Source: Ketobacter sp. MCCC 1A13808
Lineage (GTDB): Bacteria; Pseudomonadota; Gammaproteobacteria; Pseudomonadales; Ketobacteraceae
Direction: 5' to 3'
Assembly: GCF_009746715.1 (NCBI RefSeq)
Contig: NZ_VRKW01000001.1
Coordinates: 744,001 to 808,000 of the forward strand
Length of the DNA stretch: 64,000 nucleotides
This document shows, one piece after another, positions 35,455 through 45,700 of this stretch. The translations under genes were made by a program, and so were the position numbers. The notes beneath the pieces were generated by a model, which was not told where the DNA came from, did no database searches, and saw only the letters and a list, made by a program, of their open reading frames with translations. Positions within the stretch are counted from its first letter, which is position 1, and every line of letters starts with the position of its first letter.

Positions 35455-38115
35455 TTAAACATGGGGTGGGTAGGGTTTGTCGGAACTGATACTAAAGCGC
35501 TGTAATGCATCGGCTACCTTACTGCGGCCAATCAGACCTTTGTCCGCCAACGCGCTAAGCGCGGCAACCGTAACAAAATATCGGTCTACCTCGAAGAAAT
35601 GACGCAACTGTTCCCGTGAATCACTTCGGCCATAGCCATCAGTGCCGAGCGCAGTGTAGTGGTTGCGGATGAAAGGACGGATTTGGTCGGCGTGAGTTTT
35701 AATGTAATCCGACGCGGCTATCACCGGATGTTTCCGGCCCCGCAGCAACTTCGTGACGTAGGGGAGCTTCGGTTCTTCTTCCGGATTTAACATGTTCCAA
35801 CGTTGTTTTTGCAACCCGTCGCTACGCAGCTCGTTAAAGCTGGTGACACTCCAGATGTCCGACGCAACACCGTACACATCGTGCAGTATTTCTGCGGCGG
35901 CTTCCACTTCCCTGAGAATGGAACCACTGCCCAGCAATTGGACCTTCAACTTGTTGTGCTCGTCGCCTTCCCGCAACAGGTACATACCCTTCAGAATGCC
36001 CTCTTCCGCGCCTTTCGGCATAGCAGGATGCACGTAGTTTTCGTTCTCTACGGTAATGTAATAGAAAACATTTTCTTTCTCTTTGTACATACGCCGTAAA
36101 CCGTCATGCAATACCACCGCTAACTCGTACGCATAGGCAACGTCGTAAGCAACACAGTTGGGAATGGTAGAGGCCAGCACATGACTATGGCCATCCTGAT
36201 GCTGCAACCCCTCCCCGTTCAAAGTGGTTCTACCGGCGGTAGCACCGATCAAAAAACCTCGCGCCTGAGAATCACCCGCCGCCCATGCAAGATCTCCGAT
36301 CCGTTGAAAACCAAACATCGAATAGAAAATATAAAAAGGGATCATCGGGAAGTTATTAACGGAATATGAAGTAGCCGCTGCAATCCATGCCGACATTGCG
36401 CCCGCTTCGTTGATACCCTCCTCCAGTATCCGGCCTTTGATATCCTCCCGGTAATACATAACCTGTTCGCTGTCCGTGGGGTTATAGAGCTGCCCCACGG
36501 AAGAGTAGATACCCAATTGCCTGAACATGCCTTCCATTCCGAAGGTACGCGCTTCATCCGGTACGATCGGCACCACCCGTTCACCTATCGACTTTTGCTT
36601 CACCAACGAATTCAGCATTCGCACAAACGCCATGGTAGTCGACATTTCACGGTCTTTGGTGCCTTCCAGCAAAGGACCAAACACGCCCAACTCCGGCACT
36701 TCCAAGGTTTCACACTCCGTGCGCCGTACCGGTAGATACCCTCCCAAGGAATTACGCCGCTCCCGCATATAACGCATCTCATTGCTGTCTTCACTGGGAC
36801 GATAAAACGGGATTTTCTTCAACTCTTCATCATTGAAGGGCATGTCAAAACGGTCGCGGAACGCTTTTAGGCTTTCCATGTTGAGGGTTTTCATGGAATG
36901 GGTTTTGTTGGCTGCTTCGCCGGAACCGGTGCCATACCCCTTCACTGTTTTTGCCAGGATCACGGTTGGCTGACCTTTGTGATTCACAGCAGCATGATAG
37001 GCAGCGTAGAGCTTGAACGGGTCATGGCCACCCCGGTTAAGCTGAAAAATTTCCTCATCGGTCATATGCTCAACCATCTGACCTAATTCAGGGTACTTAT
37101 TGAAAAAGTGTTCTCGGGTAAAGGCGCCTCCGTGGTTTTTAAAACTCTGGTATTCACCGTCCACAGTTTCTTCCATGCGCTTACGCAACACACCTTCCTT
37201 GTCCCGCGCCAACAGCGGGTCCCAACGCCGCCCCCAAATGACTTTGATAACGTTCCAGCCGGCTCCGCGGAAAACACCCTCCAATTCCTGAATGATTTTT
37301 CCGTTACCGCGAACCGGACCGTCGAGCCGTTGCAGGTTGCAGTTGATAACAAACACCAGATTATCCAGCTTTTCCCGCCCGGCCAGGGAGATGCAGCCTA
37401 AGGATTCCGGCTCATCGGTCTCGCCGTCGCCCAAATAGGCCCACACTTTACGATCGTCTTGCTTAATCAGCTCGCGATTCTGAAGAAACTTCATAAAGCG
37501 GGCTTGATAAATGGCCTGTATCGGACCTAGCCCCATCGACACGGTAGGAAACTGCCAAAAGTTCGGCATAAGCCAAGGATGCGGATAGGAAGACAAACCC
37601 TCTTTTTTCACTTCGCGACGGAAGTTCTCCATTTGCTTCTCGGTGATCCGGTCTTCCAGATAAGCCCGCGCATAGATACCGGGAGAAGAATGGCCTTGAT
37701 AAAAAATCAGATCTCCGCCGGAGGTCTCAGTCGGAGCCCGAAAGAAATGGTTGAAACCCACATCGTACAACGTAGCCGAAGACGCGAAGCTGGAGATATG
37801 CCCCCCCAGATCGTCATCCGATAAGTTGGCACGCTGCACCATCGCTAACGCGTTCCAGCGAATCAAAGAGCGGATGCGCCGCTCGATGAACGGATCACCG
37901 GGCATCAGTGCTTCTTTTTCCGGGTTGATGGTGTTGACATACGGCGTCGTCAATTCAGTTACTTGTACGCCAGCATGCCGGGCAGTTTCACCCATTTTAT
38001 CAAGAAGGTATTTAGCACGCTCCGGCCCTTCATGTTCGAGCACGGACGCCAGCGCGTCTAACCATTCCTGAGTTTCGACAGGATCACTGTCACCATAAAA
38101 ACGTTCACGAGCCAT
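35455..38115 (-). CDS. aceE: pyruvate dehydrogenase E1 component (homodimeric)
   Basis: Thiamine-diphosphate-dependent decarboxylase that hands the acetyl group to AceF. From the ATG at 38115 it has 886 residues, essentially the length of E. coli AceE. AGGAG lies ten bases upstream of that ATG; a GTG 39 bases earlier overlaps this site. The thiamine-diphosphate motif runs from AYLGDGETDEPES near residue 228 to NLVFVINCNLQ. HQDGHSHVLASTIPNC and YEDIKGRILEEGINE-like segments are typical of the family. It is first in the operon with aceF. Confidence 0.95.
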   Translation of the reverse strand: MARERFYGDSDPVETQEWLDALASVLEHEGPERAKYLLDKMGETARHAGVQVTELTTPYVNTINPEKEALMPGDPFIERRIRSLIRWNALAMVQRANLSDDDLGGHISSFASSATLYDVGFNHFFRAPTETSGGDLIFYQGHSSPGIYARAYLEDRITEKQMENFRREVKKEGLSSYPHPWLMPNFWQFPTVSMGLGPIQAIYQARFMKFLQNRELIKQDDRKVWAYLGDGETDEPESLGCISLAGREKLDNLVFVINCNLQRLDGPVRGNGKIIQELEGVFRGAGWNVIKVIWGRRWDPLLARDKEGVLRKRMEETVDGEYQSFKNHGGAFTREHFFNKYPELGQMVEHMTDEEIFQLNRGGHDPFKLYAAYHAAVNHKGQPTVILAKTVKGYGTGSGEAANKTHSMKTLNMESLKAFRDRFDMPFNDEELKKIPFYRPSEDSNEMRYMRERRNSLGGYLPVRRTECETLEVPELGVFGPLLEGTKDREMSTTMAFVRMLNSLVKQKSIGERVVPIVPDEARTFGMEGMFRQLGIYSSVGQLYNPTDSEQVMYYREDIKGRILEEGINEAGAMSAWIAAATSYSVNNFPMIPFYIFYSMFGFQRIGDLAWAAGDSQARGFLIGATAGRTTLNGEGLQHQDGHSHVLASTIPNCVAYDVAYAYELAVVLHDGLRRMYKEKENVFYYITVENENYVHPAMPKGAEEGILKGMYLLREGDEHNKLKVQLLGSGSILREVEAAAEILHDVYGVASDIWSVTSFNELRSDGLQKQRWNMLNPEEEPKLPYVTKLLRGRKHPVIAASDYIKTHADQIRPFIRNHYTALGTDGYGRSDSREQLRHFFEVDRYFVTVAALSALADKGLIGRSKVADALQRFSISSDKPYPPHV

Positions 38116-38260
38116 CGATACAAAACTCCTGGTCCTGTTGGACTTTTGGTCCACGGTTAGTTTATGGGCGAGTTGCCCTTACGTCTTCCGCAATCGTATA
38201 AGATCGGGATGACGCTTATGGATGTCTGAGCCGTCATTAGCCGGTTAGGCCACAACTGAC

Positions 38261-39136
38261 TCAGGCAACAATGGTGATCACAGCAATAACGACCAACCAA
38301 AATATAAATACGTTGCTGCGCAAATCCTGCACAGCGTGAATCCGCCGCGCGCCCTCCGACGCCAAGGCTTCATCTTCCAGAGGCAAATCCTGAAACTCCA
38401 GCCCCATTTTCACCGCCAGTTTCAACACCACTTCTGCCTCTCGGTCAGTAGCGCGAAAACGACGAAACGCGACCGCCACGGCATTACCTTTGAAACACAG
38501 TACCGCAATGGTCAGCGCAATCGCCCGGGCGGGCACACCATCCAGGGAATACAAAAACTCGCTGCCGATCTTTTTCCAGGCCGGAGGATCTTTCTGATCC
38601 TCCCCGGTAACGGTTCTGGTCAACAAACTGGTAAACACGTACAGCACCAACCCGGCCAAACCAAAAAAAGCGAACCAGAACAAAGGGGCAAATAAAGCCT
38701 GGTTAATTCGCACCCAATACTGAGTGATTGTCTGGTTTATTAGCTCATTAGGACTCACCATACGTCCGTAATCAAAATATTGCGAGCCATGTTCATATGA
38801 CGCTTGCCATTCACGGTTACGCCAGCGTTTTAAAAACGGCGTTAAACTGGCTTCAATTTTCCGGTAGTCCAGGCACGCGCAGAACAAAATAACCGCCAGC
38901 AAAGCTTCTATAAAGGAGACAAACCAGCGCGCCTGGTCGTGCCCGAGAAACCAAGCCAGCAGCACCGGGGGAATAATATAAAACCCGTAACCGAGTGCCG
39001 GATGGAGCGCACCAAGAAAAGGTAAGCGTTGTACAGCCCTAAGATAGGACACTCCCCATTGGCAGTTGGCGAAATAGTCCGGCACGTAAGACTCTTTTAC
39101 GGCCCACAACGCCACAAGCAATGCCAACAGTGTCAT
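38261..39136 (-). CDS. ampE: AmpE-like inner-membrane protein
   Basis: Integral membrane protein of 291 residues with four to five helices. The N-terminus (TLLALLVALWAVKESYVPDYF) and the central FLGALHPALGYGFYIIPPVLL fit AmpE/CobD-like membrane proteins, and its place 90 bp downstream of ampD on the same strand fixes the call. AmpE is described as a signalling modulator in the ampD-ampE operon; its biochemical action is unclear. The final helix is at the extreme C-terminus. Confidence 0.85.
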   Translation of the reverse strand: MTLLALLVALWAVKESYVPDYFANCQWGVSYLRAVQRLPFLGALHPALGYGFYIIPPVLLAWFLGHDQARWFVSFIEALLAVILFCACLDYRKIEASLTPFLKRWRNREWQASYEHGSQYFDYGRMVSPNELINQTITQYWVRINQALFAPLFWFAFFGLAGLVLYVFTSLLTRTVTGEDQKDPPAWKKIGSEFLYSLDGVPARAIALTIAVLCFKGNAVAVAFRRFRATDREAEVVLKLAVKMGLEFQDLPLEDEALASEGARRIHAVQDLRSNVFIFWLVVIAVITIVA

Positions 39137-39226
39137 CTATCCCTCCTCCGGTGTTTTTAATTAGCGTAACAGATTATTGCAGACTTGCCCGATAAAACTC
39201 TTTACAAATCATGACAGTCGGGCGGG

Positions 39227-39781
39227 TTAACTCAGTTGGGACCAATCGAAGCAAGGGCCGGGATCGGTCTTGCGGCCGGGCGCTATATCGGAATGACCGA
39301 CTACTGGCAACTTCTGTTTTGATGGGTTATTGCCTGGGACGGTAACCCCATAGGCGTTTTGCAGACATTCAATCACTTGTTTTAATCGCTCGTATTGAAT
39401 TGGCTCGAAGGCAGAATCTTCCGTTCCCTCTAATTCAATTCCGATGGAATAGTCATTACAGTTTTCTCGATCACCATAGCAGGATTGTCCCGCATGCCAT
39501 GCCCTTAGATTGAATGGAACAAACTGAAGGACCTCTCCATCGCGGCGAATGAGCAGGTGAGAAGACACCTGCAACTGATGAATCTCCCGGAAATAAGGGT
39601 GCTCATCAGCGCATAGTCGATTCTGAAACAATTGCTCAATATAGGGCCCGCCAAATTCACCCGGGGGCAAGCTGATGCAATGGATCACAATCAGCTCGGG
39701 ATCGATCGGGACCGGTCGCTCATTACAGTTCGGAGAGCTTACCTGGCGTGCGCAGGTAAGTAAGTGCTTTTCAACGTTCAC
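39227..39781 (-). CDS. ampD: 1,6-anhydro-N-acetylmuramyl-L-alanine amidase
   Basis: Cytoplasmic zinc amidase that cuts the stem peptide from anhydro-muropeptides imported by AmpG. Length is 184 residues. The zinc ligands align with E. coli AmpD: His34 in LIVIHCISLPPGEFGG, His163 in VVGHSDIAPGRKTDPGP, and Asp173 in the same motif. RAWHAGQSCYGDRENCND is the other conserved patch. No signal peptide is present. It is followed by ampE, and the two likely form an operon. Confidence 0.95.
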   Translation of the reverse strand: MNVEKHLLTCARQVSSPNCNERPVPIDPELIVIHCISLPPGEFGGPYIEQLFQNRLCADEHPYFREIHQLQVSSHLLIRRDGEVLQFVPFNLRAWHAGQSCYGDRENCNDYSIGIELEGTEDSAFEPIQYERLKQVIECLQNAYGVTVPGNNPSKQKLPVVGHSDIAPGRKTDPGPCFDWSQLS

Positions 39782-39858
39782 AATACATATTTGCTCATTG
39801 CGCTATCTGCATTTATTTAATCCGGAAATCAGGGACAAAGCTACAGAAAATTGAAGAC

Positions 39859-39895
39859 AAAAAAAAGCCATCAACCGAACTGTTCGGTTGATGGC
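39859..39895 (-). terminator. Rho-independent terminator of the DUF1631 gene
   Basis: A 14-base perfect inverted repeat (GCCATCAACCGAAC at 39867-39880 and its complement at 39882-39895) is followed on the minus strand by eight Ts. It is 46 bases after the DUF1631 stop codon. Confidence 0.88.
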
Positions 39896-39940
39896 CGTTT
39901 ATGACCTGTCATGCTCCCAGGGCAATGCTATAGGGAGCAC

Positions 39941-42310
39941 TTATAAATTTGCTTGCTTTACTTTGCGTAGATTGCCTATCACGTTCTGCAGTGCGCGATC
40001 GAACAACTGAGAATCCTCCAACACCACGACTTCTGCATTTTTCAATGCGTGAGCCAAACCCAACGTCGATTTCTCGTCAATTTTCACTCCGGTGCGATTC
40101 ACAAAAATCATCTTATCTGCAGATTTAATGTGGGCCGCAAGCTTACAGCGAGTTTTAACACCCGTGTCGTTGCGAAATTCCAGCCAGGTGCCAACATTGA
40201 TACGGCCAGCGGATAGCAGGTAAGGATCATCATCGGCCAACGCAGGCAACTGAACCGCTGCTTTCTTCGCTGCCTTGGCAGAATCCAGCTGCGTAATTTT
40301 GGATCGGGCAGGAATCACCGGAGACGCCCCCATCCGTTCCATATCTTCCGTCACCGCGGCCACCAGATCTTTTGCCGGATCAACCCGCCGGTCGTCCAGA
40401 TGTCCCGGCGTTTCGCCACGCAAGATCTGCATCTGGACCTGCTCCAACTCCGTTAGCATCTCTCCCATTTCAAATGGATTGAACGAAACAGAATTCAAGC
40501 CCTGACGCAGGTTTTTTAGCAACACCGGTACCACATTAAAGAGCTTTTTCCGGGCTATTTCATCGCGCGGAGGTGTCACGCTAAACAACAGGTGATCGAT
40601 GGTCTTGACCGCACCCATCCAGTTATTGCTTTCCGGGCCGTATTTCAGGAATACCAGTTTCAATACACCCATCCAACCATCTGTTAAAAGGCGCACCACG
40701 ACTTCCGGAACAGTGCGGCCATCCAATCGTTTGCGCACCGTTTCCATGGCAATTTTTTCCGCTAACTCGGTCTTTGCTTTACCCTCTTCCGCCGCTTTGG
40801 TTCTTTGCTCAATCATTTGAGCTCGGCGGGCTTCTGTTTGCATAAACTGAGAAAAATCCTGCAACAACGCTTCAAACAACTCAGGTTCTTTCTGGAATTC
40901 ATTCAATATACGCTGCGAAGTCTGCTGAATTTTCTTAAACACCAGATCTTTTTGTAATTGATCCACGTCGTCGCTCAAACCGATGCCGGCCCGGGCTAAT
41001 TCGTTGAGAAGCTTACGTGCCGGGTGCGCCCCACGATTAAAAAAGCTGTAATCCTGAACGGCCAGTTTTAGATAAGGGATTTGTAGCCGTCCGATAATTG
41101 CTTTCACTGGAATCGGTAAGTTCTCATCATCCAAAATAAAATCGAACAACATGGCGACCAGATTAATGACGTCGGAATCCGCCTGACCGACTCTTTCCGG
41201 GCCAGCTTTAGACTCCCGCGTTTGCAACACATTGGCGACCGCTTCCCGCACATTAAAACGAACCGGCTGAACGTAGCCGGATAACAATTCCTGGTCTCCC
41301 GGCTGTGACTGCTGAATGCGTGTTAACAGCTCGAATAATTCGTCATTGGAAACCTCACGGGCGTTGTGCGCCTCCGAGCCGATGGTGCCCACCACCACAT
41401 CCGTCACCATTGGTACGCTGCGGGCAGAAGCCAGCAACGTTTGAAGCTGACCGAACAACTCGCTGGCGGCCTGTCTGGCTACTTCTTTGGTTGTTTCGGT
41501 CGTGCCTTGCTGAGTATCCGACAGCGCGCTGGCACTGCGTCTCTCGGAGCGGCGCGACGTTGCGGGGCTACCTTTCAAATCCGGTAGAATTCCGGCTTCC
41601 GCCAATATTGAATTGGCCGCATCCAACACCAGGTCGTAACGGGAGATCACATATTTATCGAATAGCTTGAAGATGACCAGGCGATTTTTAATGTCGCAAT
41701 CGATCTCGTCAGCAGCGTGCCGGAAGGCATTACAAATATGGGTGGGGTGAAATGGGTTATTCTTATCATTGACCGTAACGTGAAACAGCATCGCATCGAG
41801 GCGTGCGCTCAGTTGATAAATCCGGTCCCCGAATTTGGTTTTCGCTTTGGAAATCATACCTTCCAAAGCCACATCCATTTCCAGGTCGTCGTTTTCGACT
41901 AACGAGAGCGAGTCCAGGGAGGATATGGATTCCAGGCCAACGGGTTTTTCTTCAATGGCCTGCTGTTGGGTTAACTCTTTAAACACCCCGTTAATTTGCT
42001 GAAAAAACTTACGCTCAACTTCCTTACGGTTCAGGCGTATTTGACGCATGGTTTCAAGATAGTCGTCTTTATCCTGGTCGCTGGCCGCCTTTTCTGCATA
42101 CTCAAAAAAAGTGTCATCCGCTTTGTCAAACACGTCCGTAAGAGACTGCAGCAATTCTTCCAACGCAGCACGACGCGCTTTCATTAGGACCGCCGGCAAT
42201 GTACCTGCCTTCATAGAAAGTTCGCTATCCTGATTGGTTCCTGTCGAACCCTGGTTAGATCCCGGCATACCGTTTCCGCCTACACATCTTAGATCGGGTT
42301 TCTGGGTCAT
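39941..42310 (-). CDS. DUF1631 family protein, 789 residues
   Basis: Large cytoplasmic protein of the DUF1631 family, common near ampD or nadC in pseudomonad-like genomes. It is mainly helical and highly charged. The N-terminal part has EELLQSLTDVFDKADDTFFEYAEKA, and the middle has LLKNLRQGLNSVSFNPFEM. The C-terminal GTWLEFRNDTGVKTRCKLAA with FVNRTGVKIDEKS resembles a PilZ-like or DUF1631 terminal barrel, so cyclic-di-GMP binding is possible but not shown. It has its own terminator and is divergent from the symporter gene. Confidence 0.85.
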   Translation of the reverse strand: MTQKPDLRCVGGNGMPGSNQGSTGTNQDSELSMKAGTLPAVLMKARRAALEELLQSLTDVFDKADDTFFEYAEKAASDQDKDDYLETMRQIRLNRKEVERKFFQQINGVFKELTQQQAIEEKPVGLESISSLDSLSLVENDDLEMDVALEGMISKAKTKFGDRIYQLSARLDAMLFHVTVNDKNNPFHPTHICNAFRHAADEIDCDIKNRLVIFKLFDKYVISRYDLVLDAANSILAEAGILPDLKGSPATSRRSERRSASALSDTQQGTTETTKEVARQAASELFGQLQTLLASARSVPMVTDVVVGTIGSEAHNAREVSNDELFELLTRIQQSQPGDQELLSGYVQPVRFNVREAVANVLQTRESKAGPERVGQADSDVINLVAMLFDFILDDENLPIPVKAIIGRLQIPYLKLAVQDYSFFNRGAHPARKLLNELARAGIGLSDDVDQLQKDLVFKKIQQTSQRILNEFQKEPELFEALLQDFSQFMQTEARRAQMIEQRTKAAEEGKAKTELAEKIAMETVRKRLDGRTVPEVVVRLLTDGWMGVLKLVFLKYGPESNNWMGAVKTIDHLLFSVTPPRDEIARKKLFNVVPVLLKNLRQGLNSVSFNPFEMGEMLTELEQVQMQILRGETPGHLDDRRVDPAKDLVAAVTEDMERMGASPVIPARSKITQLDSAKAAKKAAVQLPALADDDPYLLSAGRINVGTWLEFRNDTGVKTRCKLAAHIKSADKMIFVNRTGVKIDEKSTLGLAHALKNAEVVVLEDSQLFDRALQNVIGNLRKVKQANL

Positions 42311-42565
42311 GATTCATCATCTCGTTTAACGTGCCTAAAGCTCATAAACATTAATTTAGCTCAGTATCCCTAGCTCGCGAACTTCCCCTCCCTTATCTGT
42401 TCACGGTTTTTCAACCAATTTCTACCTTGCAGACGCTCAAACTATGCACTTTGGTTTTAGTTCAGCTGGGTGACAAACTTTGTCAAAATTGACCCAATCA
42501 CAACAGGTCTGTAGGGAGTATAGGAGTGATATCAGTAACTATAGAAGCGAAGTGGACGTATTGAG

Positions 42566-42597
42566 AGACAGATCACAAAGAATTCTGTCTGTTTTTT
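42566..42597 (+). terminator. orphan terminator-like hairpin
   Basis: AGACAGA at 42566-42572 pairs with TCTGTCT at 42584-42590, and six Ts follow after one G. No coding gene ends upstream on this strand, so it may end a small RNA or an attenuated leader. Confidence 0.45.
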
Positions 42598-42634
42598 ATC
42601 CAGTTTTCGACGGATTATTGACTCAAATACCGGC

Positions 42635-42664
42635 TGGTCAGTAACTCTTTGATATTCGTATAAA
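42635..42664 (+). promoter_or_regulatory. candidate promoter of the symporter-nadC pair
   Basis: TGGTCA at 42635-42640 and TATAAA at 42659-42664, 18 bases apart, about 60 bases before the symporter ATG. The -35 is weak, so this is tentative. Confidence 0.3.
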
Positions 42665-42723
42665 TTGAAACTTTGACGTAGAATCGTCAGACAATTAACT
42701 GCTTTAGGCATGGGGATGGGGTT

Positions 42724-44067
42724 ATGGAACAGATCACCACAATGCTCAACTGGCTTAATGGGAATATTCTGTGGGGCATACCGATGTTACTTGCCCTTTC
42801 CGCTACCGGCCTTTACCTCACGCTTGGGCTCAGAGTAATCAATCTCCGCAAAATCCCCTACGCATTCTCACTCCTGTTTAAAGGACGCAAATCCACTGAA
42901 AGCGGTGACATATCCCCCTTCAACGCCTTGATGACCGCGATGTCTGCCACCGTTGGCACCGGCAATATTGTCGGAGTTGCAACGGCAATTGCATCGGGTG
43001 GACCCGGAGCCCTGTTCTGGATGTGGTGTATCGCACTGGTGGGAATGGCCACAAAATACGGTGAGGCCTTACTGGCAGTCAAATTCAGGGAAACCGACGA
43101 ACGCGGGCTCCACGTCGGTGGCCCCATGTACTACATCAAAAATGGCCTGGGAGCGAACTGGGCCTGGCTCGGCACTTTATTCGCCATATTCGGTATGTTT
43201 GCCGGATTCGGCATCGGCAATACCGTACAATCGCACTCGGTCGCAGACGCCCTGGAAGGAACCTACTCCATTGATCCCATGATCACCGGCGTTATCCTGG
43301 CCATTATCGCCGGGTTAGTGTTAATCGGTGGTATCAAACGCCTCGGGCAGGTAGCAGGTAAATTAGTGCCTGCTATGGCATTTCTGTACGTCATAACCGG
43401 ACTGGTATTTTTGCTAATGAACGCCGGCGATATTCCGGCAGCCGTTGGTCTGATTGTCGACAGCGCCTTTAACGGACATGCTGCTGTTGGCGGCTTTGCC
43501 GGTGCCACCATCATGGCGGCCATTCGTTTCGGAGTCGCTCGCGGTGTGTTCTCGAACGAGGCAGGCCTGGGCAGCGCGCCCATTGCTCACGCCGCCGCCC
43601 AGACCAACGACCCGGTCAAGCAGGGTCTGATTGCCATGCTCGGCACCTTTATCGATACCATCGTCGTCTGTTCCATCACTGGCCTGGTGATCGTTCTGAG
43701 CGGTGCCTGGTCACACGGGGCCAAGGGTGCGGAACTCACCACCCTCGCCTTCAATTCACTCAGCAACGGCTGGGGTGAGCACGTGGTGGCGATCGGCTTG
43801 GCATTATTTGCCTTCACCACCATCCTGGGCTGGAGTTATTATAGCGAGCGCTGCACCGAATTCCTGTTTGGCACCAAGGCGATCATGCCCTTCCGAATTG
43901 TATGGATAGTAGCAATACCTGTCGGGTGCCTGATGAGCCTGGACTTTGTCTGGTTGTTGGCAGATTGCCTGAATGCCCTGATGGCCATTCCCAACCTGAT
44001 CGCATTGTTGGCGCTAAGCCCCATTATTTTCAAACTCACTAAAACCTATTTCGAAAACAAACCATGA
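42724..44067 (+). CDS. alanine/sodium symporter (AGCS family)
   Basis: Inner-membrane amino-acid carrier of 447 residues with about ten to eleven helices, using sodium or proton gradients to import alanine or glycine. Family signatures are [20 protein letters not shown] near residues 77-96, [12 protein letters not shown] near residue 138, and [19 protein letters not shown] near residues 276-294. It overlaps nadC by four bases, so the two are translated together, although their functions are not obviously linked. Confidence 0.92.
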   Translation: MEQITTMLNWLNGNILWGIPMLLALSATGLYLTLGLRVINLRKIPYAFSLLFKGRKSTESGDISPFNALMTAMSATVGTGNIVGVATAIASGGPGALFWMWCIALVGMATKYGEALLAVKFRETDERGLHVGGPMYYIKNGLGANWAWLGTLFAIFGMFAGFGIGNTVQSHSVADALEGTYSIDPMITGVILAIIAGLVLIGGIKRLGQVAGKLVPAMAFLYVITGLVFLLMNAGDIPAAVGLIVDSAFNGHAAVGGFAGATIMAAIRFGVARGVFSNEAGLGSAPIAHAAAQTNDPVKQGLIAMLGTFIDTIVVCSITGLVIVLSGAWSHGAKGAELTTLAFNSLSNGWGEHVVAIGLALFAFTTILGWSYYSERCTEFLFGTKAIMPFRIVWIVAIPVGCLMSLDFVWLLADCLNALMAIPNLIALLALSPIIFKLTKTYFENKP

Positions 44068-44903
44068 CTCAAGATTTCCGATTAGAAGACATACCCCGCA
44101 CCGTCGCATTCGCCCTTGAAGAAGACGTGCGGGACGGCGACATTACTGCCAACCTGATCCCAGCAAACAACACCGCCAAAGCCCGGATCATCACCCGGGA
44201 ACAGGCTGTGGTGTGCGGAGTGGACTGGGTGAATGAAGTATTCCGGCAGGTAGACCCGCAGGTACGGGTCGAATGGCAGGTGAAAGATGGCGATACCGTA
44301 CAACCGGACCAAAACCTGTTTACTCTGGAAGGTAAAGCAAGAAGCTTATTGACTGGGGAACGATGTGCATTGAATTTTCTTCAGACCTTATCAGCCACGG
44401 CAACCGTATGCCAGCAATACGCCAACCGCGTTGCAGGCACCGGAGTAAAGTTACTTGATACCCGTAAAACACTGCCGGGCTTGCGCACTGCACAGAAGTA
44501 CGCGGTAACCTGTGGCGGCTGCTTTAACCACCGAGTCGGCTTGTATGATGCGTTTTTGATAAAAGAAAATCATATCGCAGCTTGCGGCGGCATTGCAGAA
44601 GCGGTAAGCACAGCCAAGCGGCAAGCACCGGGCAAACCGGTGGAAGTAGAGGTGGAAACGTTTGGGGAGCTGGAGCAGGCACTGGCGGCCGGGGCTGATG
44701 TGATTATGTTGGATGATTTTAGTGTTGCGGATATGGTGAAGGCAGTGGAAATTGCGGGGGGGCGGGCTAAACTTGAAGCATCAGGCGGTATTACTGATGA
44801 AACGCTGAGAGATATTGCGGAGACCGGTGTGAATTATATCTCTATAGGGGGGTTAACCAAGCACTGTCGGGCGATTGATTTGTCAATGCGTATAGAAACT
44901 TAA
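44064..44903 (+). CDS. nadC: quinolinate phosphoribosyltransferase (decarboxylating)
   Basis: Cytoplasmic enzyme of de novo NAD synthesis that makes nicotinate mononucleotide from quinolinate and PRPP. The 279-residue protein has the conserved [34 protein letters not shown] and [20 protein letters not shown] motifs. The C-terminal [19 protein letters not shown] and SIGGLTK complete the barrel. It overlaps the symporter gene. Just after it the sequence becomes clearly more A+T rich. Confidence 0.95.
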   Translation: MTQDFRLEDIPRTVAFALEEDVRDGDITANLIPANNTAKARIITREQAVVCGVDWVNEVFRQVDPQVRVEWQVKDGDTVQPDQNLFTLEGKARSLLTGERCALNFLQTLSATATVCQQYANRVAGTGVKLLDTRKTLPGLRTAQKYAVTCGGCFNHRVGLYDAFLIKENHIAACGGIAEAVSTAKRQAPGKPVEVEVETFGELEQALAAGADVIMLDDFSVADMVKAVEIAGGRAKLEASGGITDETLRDIAETGVNYISIGGLTKHCRAIDLSMRIET

Positions 44904-44938
44904 CCCGTATATCTAAGATACAGCCAGGAGCCTTCTGT

Positions 44939-45700
44939 GTGGACCTGAGATTTATTGCAGAAACACTTAGTGTAAAAAATCTCACGAAAAAAGCGCGCGG
45001 CCTAATGAGATACCCGATACACCCGCAATGGTTCACTAGAAAAGAGGCCTCTCTACTTCGCAGCCTGAGAGAAATCGGGGAAAACAAGACTGTTCTAGAT
45101 ATTGGATGCGCAGATAAGTGGATTATAGAGCACTTGCCTGCAACGACTAACTACATTGGTCTAGACTACCCTAGCACTGCTGACCGACTGTATGGCACAA
45201 AACCTACCGTCTATGGTTCGGCTTCTGCTCTCCCTTTTGAAAATGAAAGCTTTGATCGGGTGGTATTGTTAGATGTACTTGAACATCTTAAAGAACCGGC
45301 CAAATCGCTTTCCGAAATACACCGAACTCTGGCCTACAATGGCACACTACTATTGAGAGTGCCATTTCTCTACCCTATACACGATTCACCACATGACTAC
45401 TCCCGCCTGACTGAATATGGTTTAACTTCCTTGACCGAGTCCGCTGGATTTAAATTAGTTAATCTTTACGCGATTGGTGCACCCCTAGAAACCACCGCGT
45501 TACTAAGAAATATGGCGATCAGTGTTCTAATTCTACATCTAATTAAGAATAGAAACCCTTTTGCTATATTTGGCATCTTGCTACCTATATATTTTTTACT
45601 TAATAACCTCTATTCTTACTTTTTATCTAGGCTAGTTAAAGCCGGTACCGCACTCCCACACACCTATCTAGTAACTGCGATTAAAATAAAGGATGAGTAA
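44939..45700 (+). CDS. class I SAM-dependent methyltransferase
   Basis: A 253-residue protein with a methyltransferase domain: motif I is VLDIGCADKWIIEHL near residues 53-67, and later VLLDVLEHLKEPAKSL and GTLLLRVPFLYPIHDSPHD mark motifs IV to V. A hydrophobic stretch near the C-terminus (about residues 190-225) may anchor it to the membrane. The start is GTG at 44939, eight bases after AGGAG. It overlaps the GT4 gene by eight bases and probably modifies the same glycan. It is the first gene of the A+T-rich island. Confidence 0.8.
   Translation: MDLRFIAETLSVKNLTKKARGLMRYPIHPQWFTRKEASLLRSLREIGENKTVLDIGCADKWIIEHLPATTNYIGLDYPSTADRLYGTKPTVYGSASALPFENESFDRVVLLDVLEHLKEPAKSLSEIHRTLAYNGTLLLRVPFLYPIHDSPHDYSRLTEYGLTSLTESAGFKLVNLYAIGAPLETTALLRNMAISVLILHLIKNRNPFAIFGILLPIYFLLNNLYSYFLSRLVKAGTALPHTYLVTAIKIKDE

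Larger units (their letters stand above)
42311..42723. other. 413-bp divergent region with an orphan terminator-like hairpin
   Basis: Separates DUF1631 (minus) and the symporter (plus). It contains a terminator-like hairpin at 42566-42597 on the plus strand and a likely promoter at 42635-42664. TTGTCA and TTGACC boxes at 42480-42494 could serve a short transcript that ends at the hairpin. Confidence 0.4.

Noticed and set aside
36233-36243. GGCGGTAG sequence resembling an ops/JUMPstart element
   Set aside because: It lies inside the aceE coding region, far from a polysaccharide operon leader, and the last consensus base does not fit.
38116-38154. GTG start for AceE 39 bases upstream
   Set aside because: It overlaps the AGGAG site used by the ATG at 38115, and the shorter protein has the expected length.
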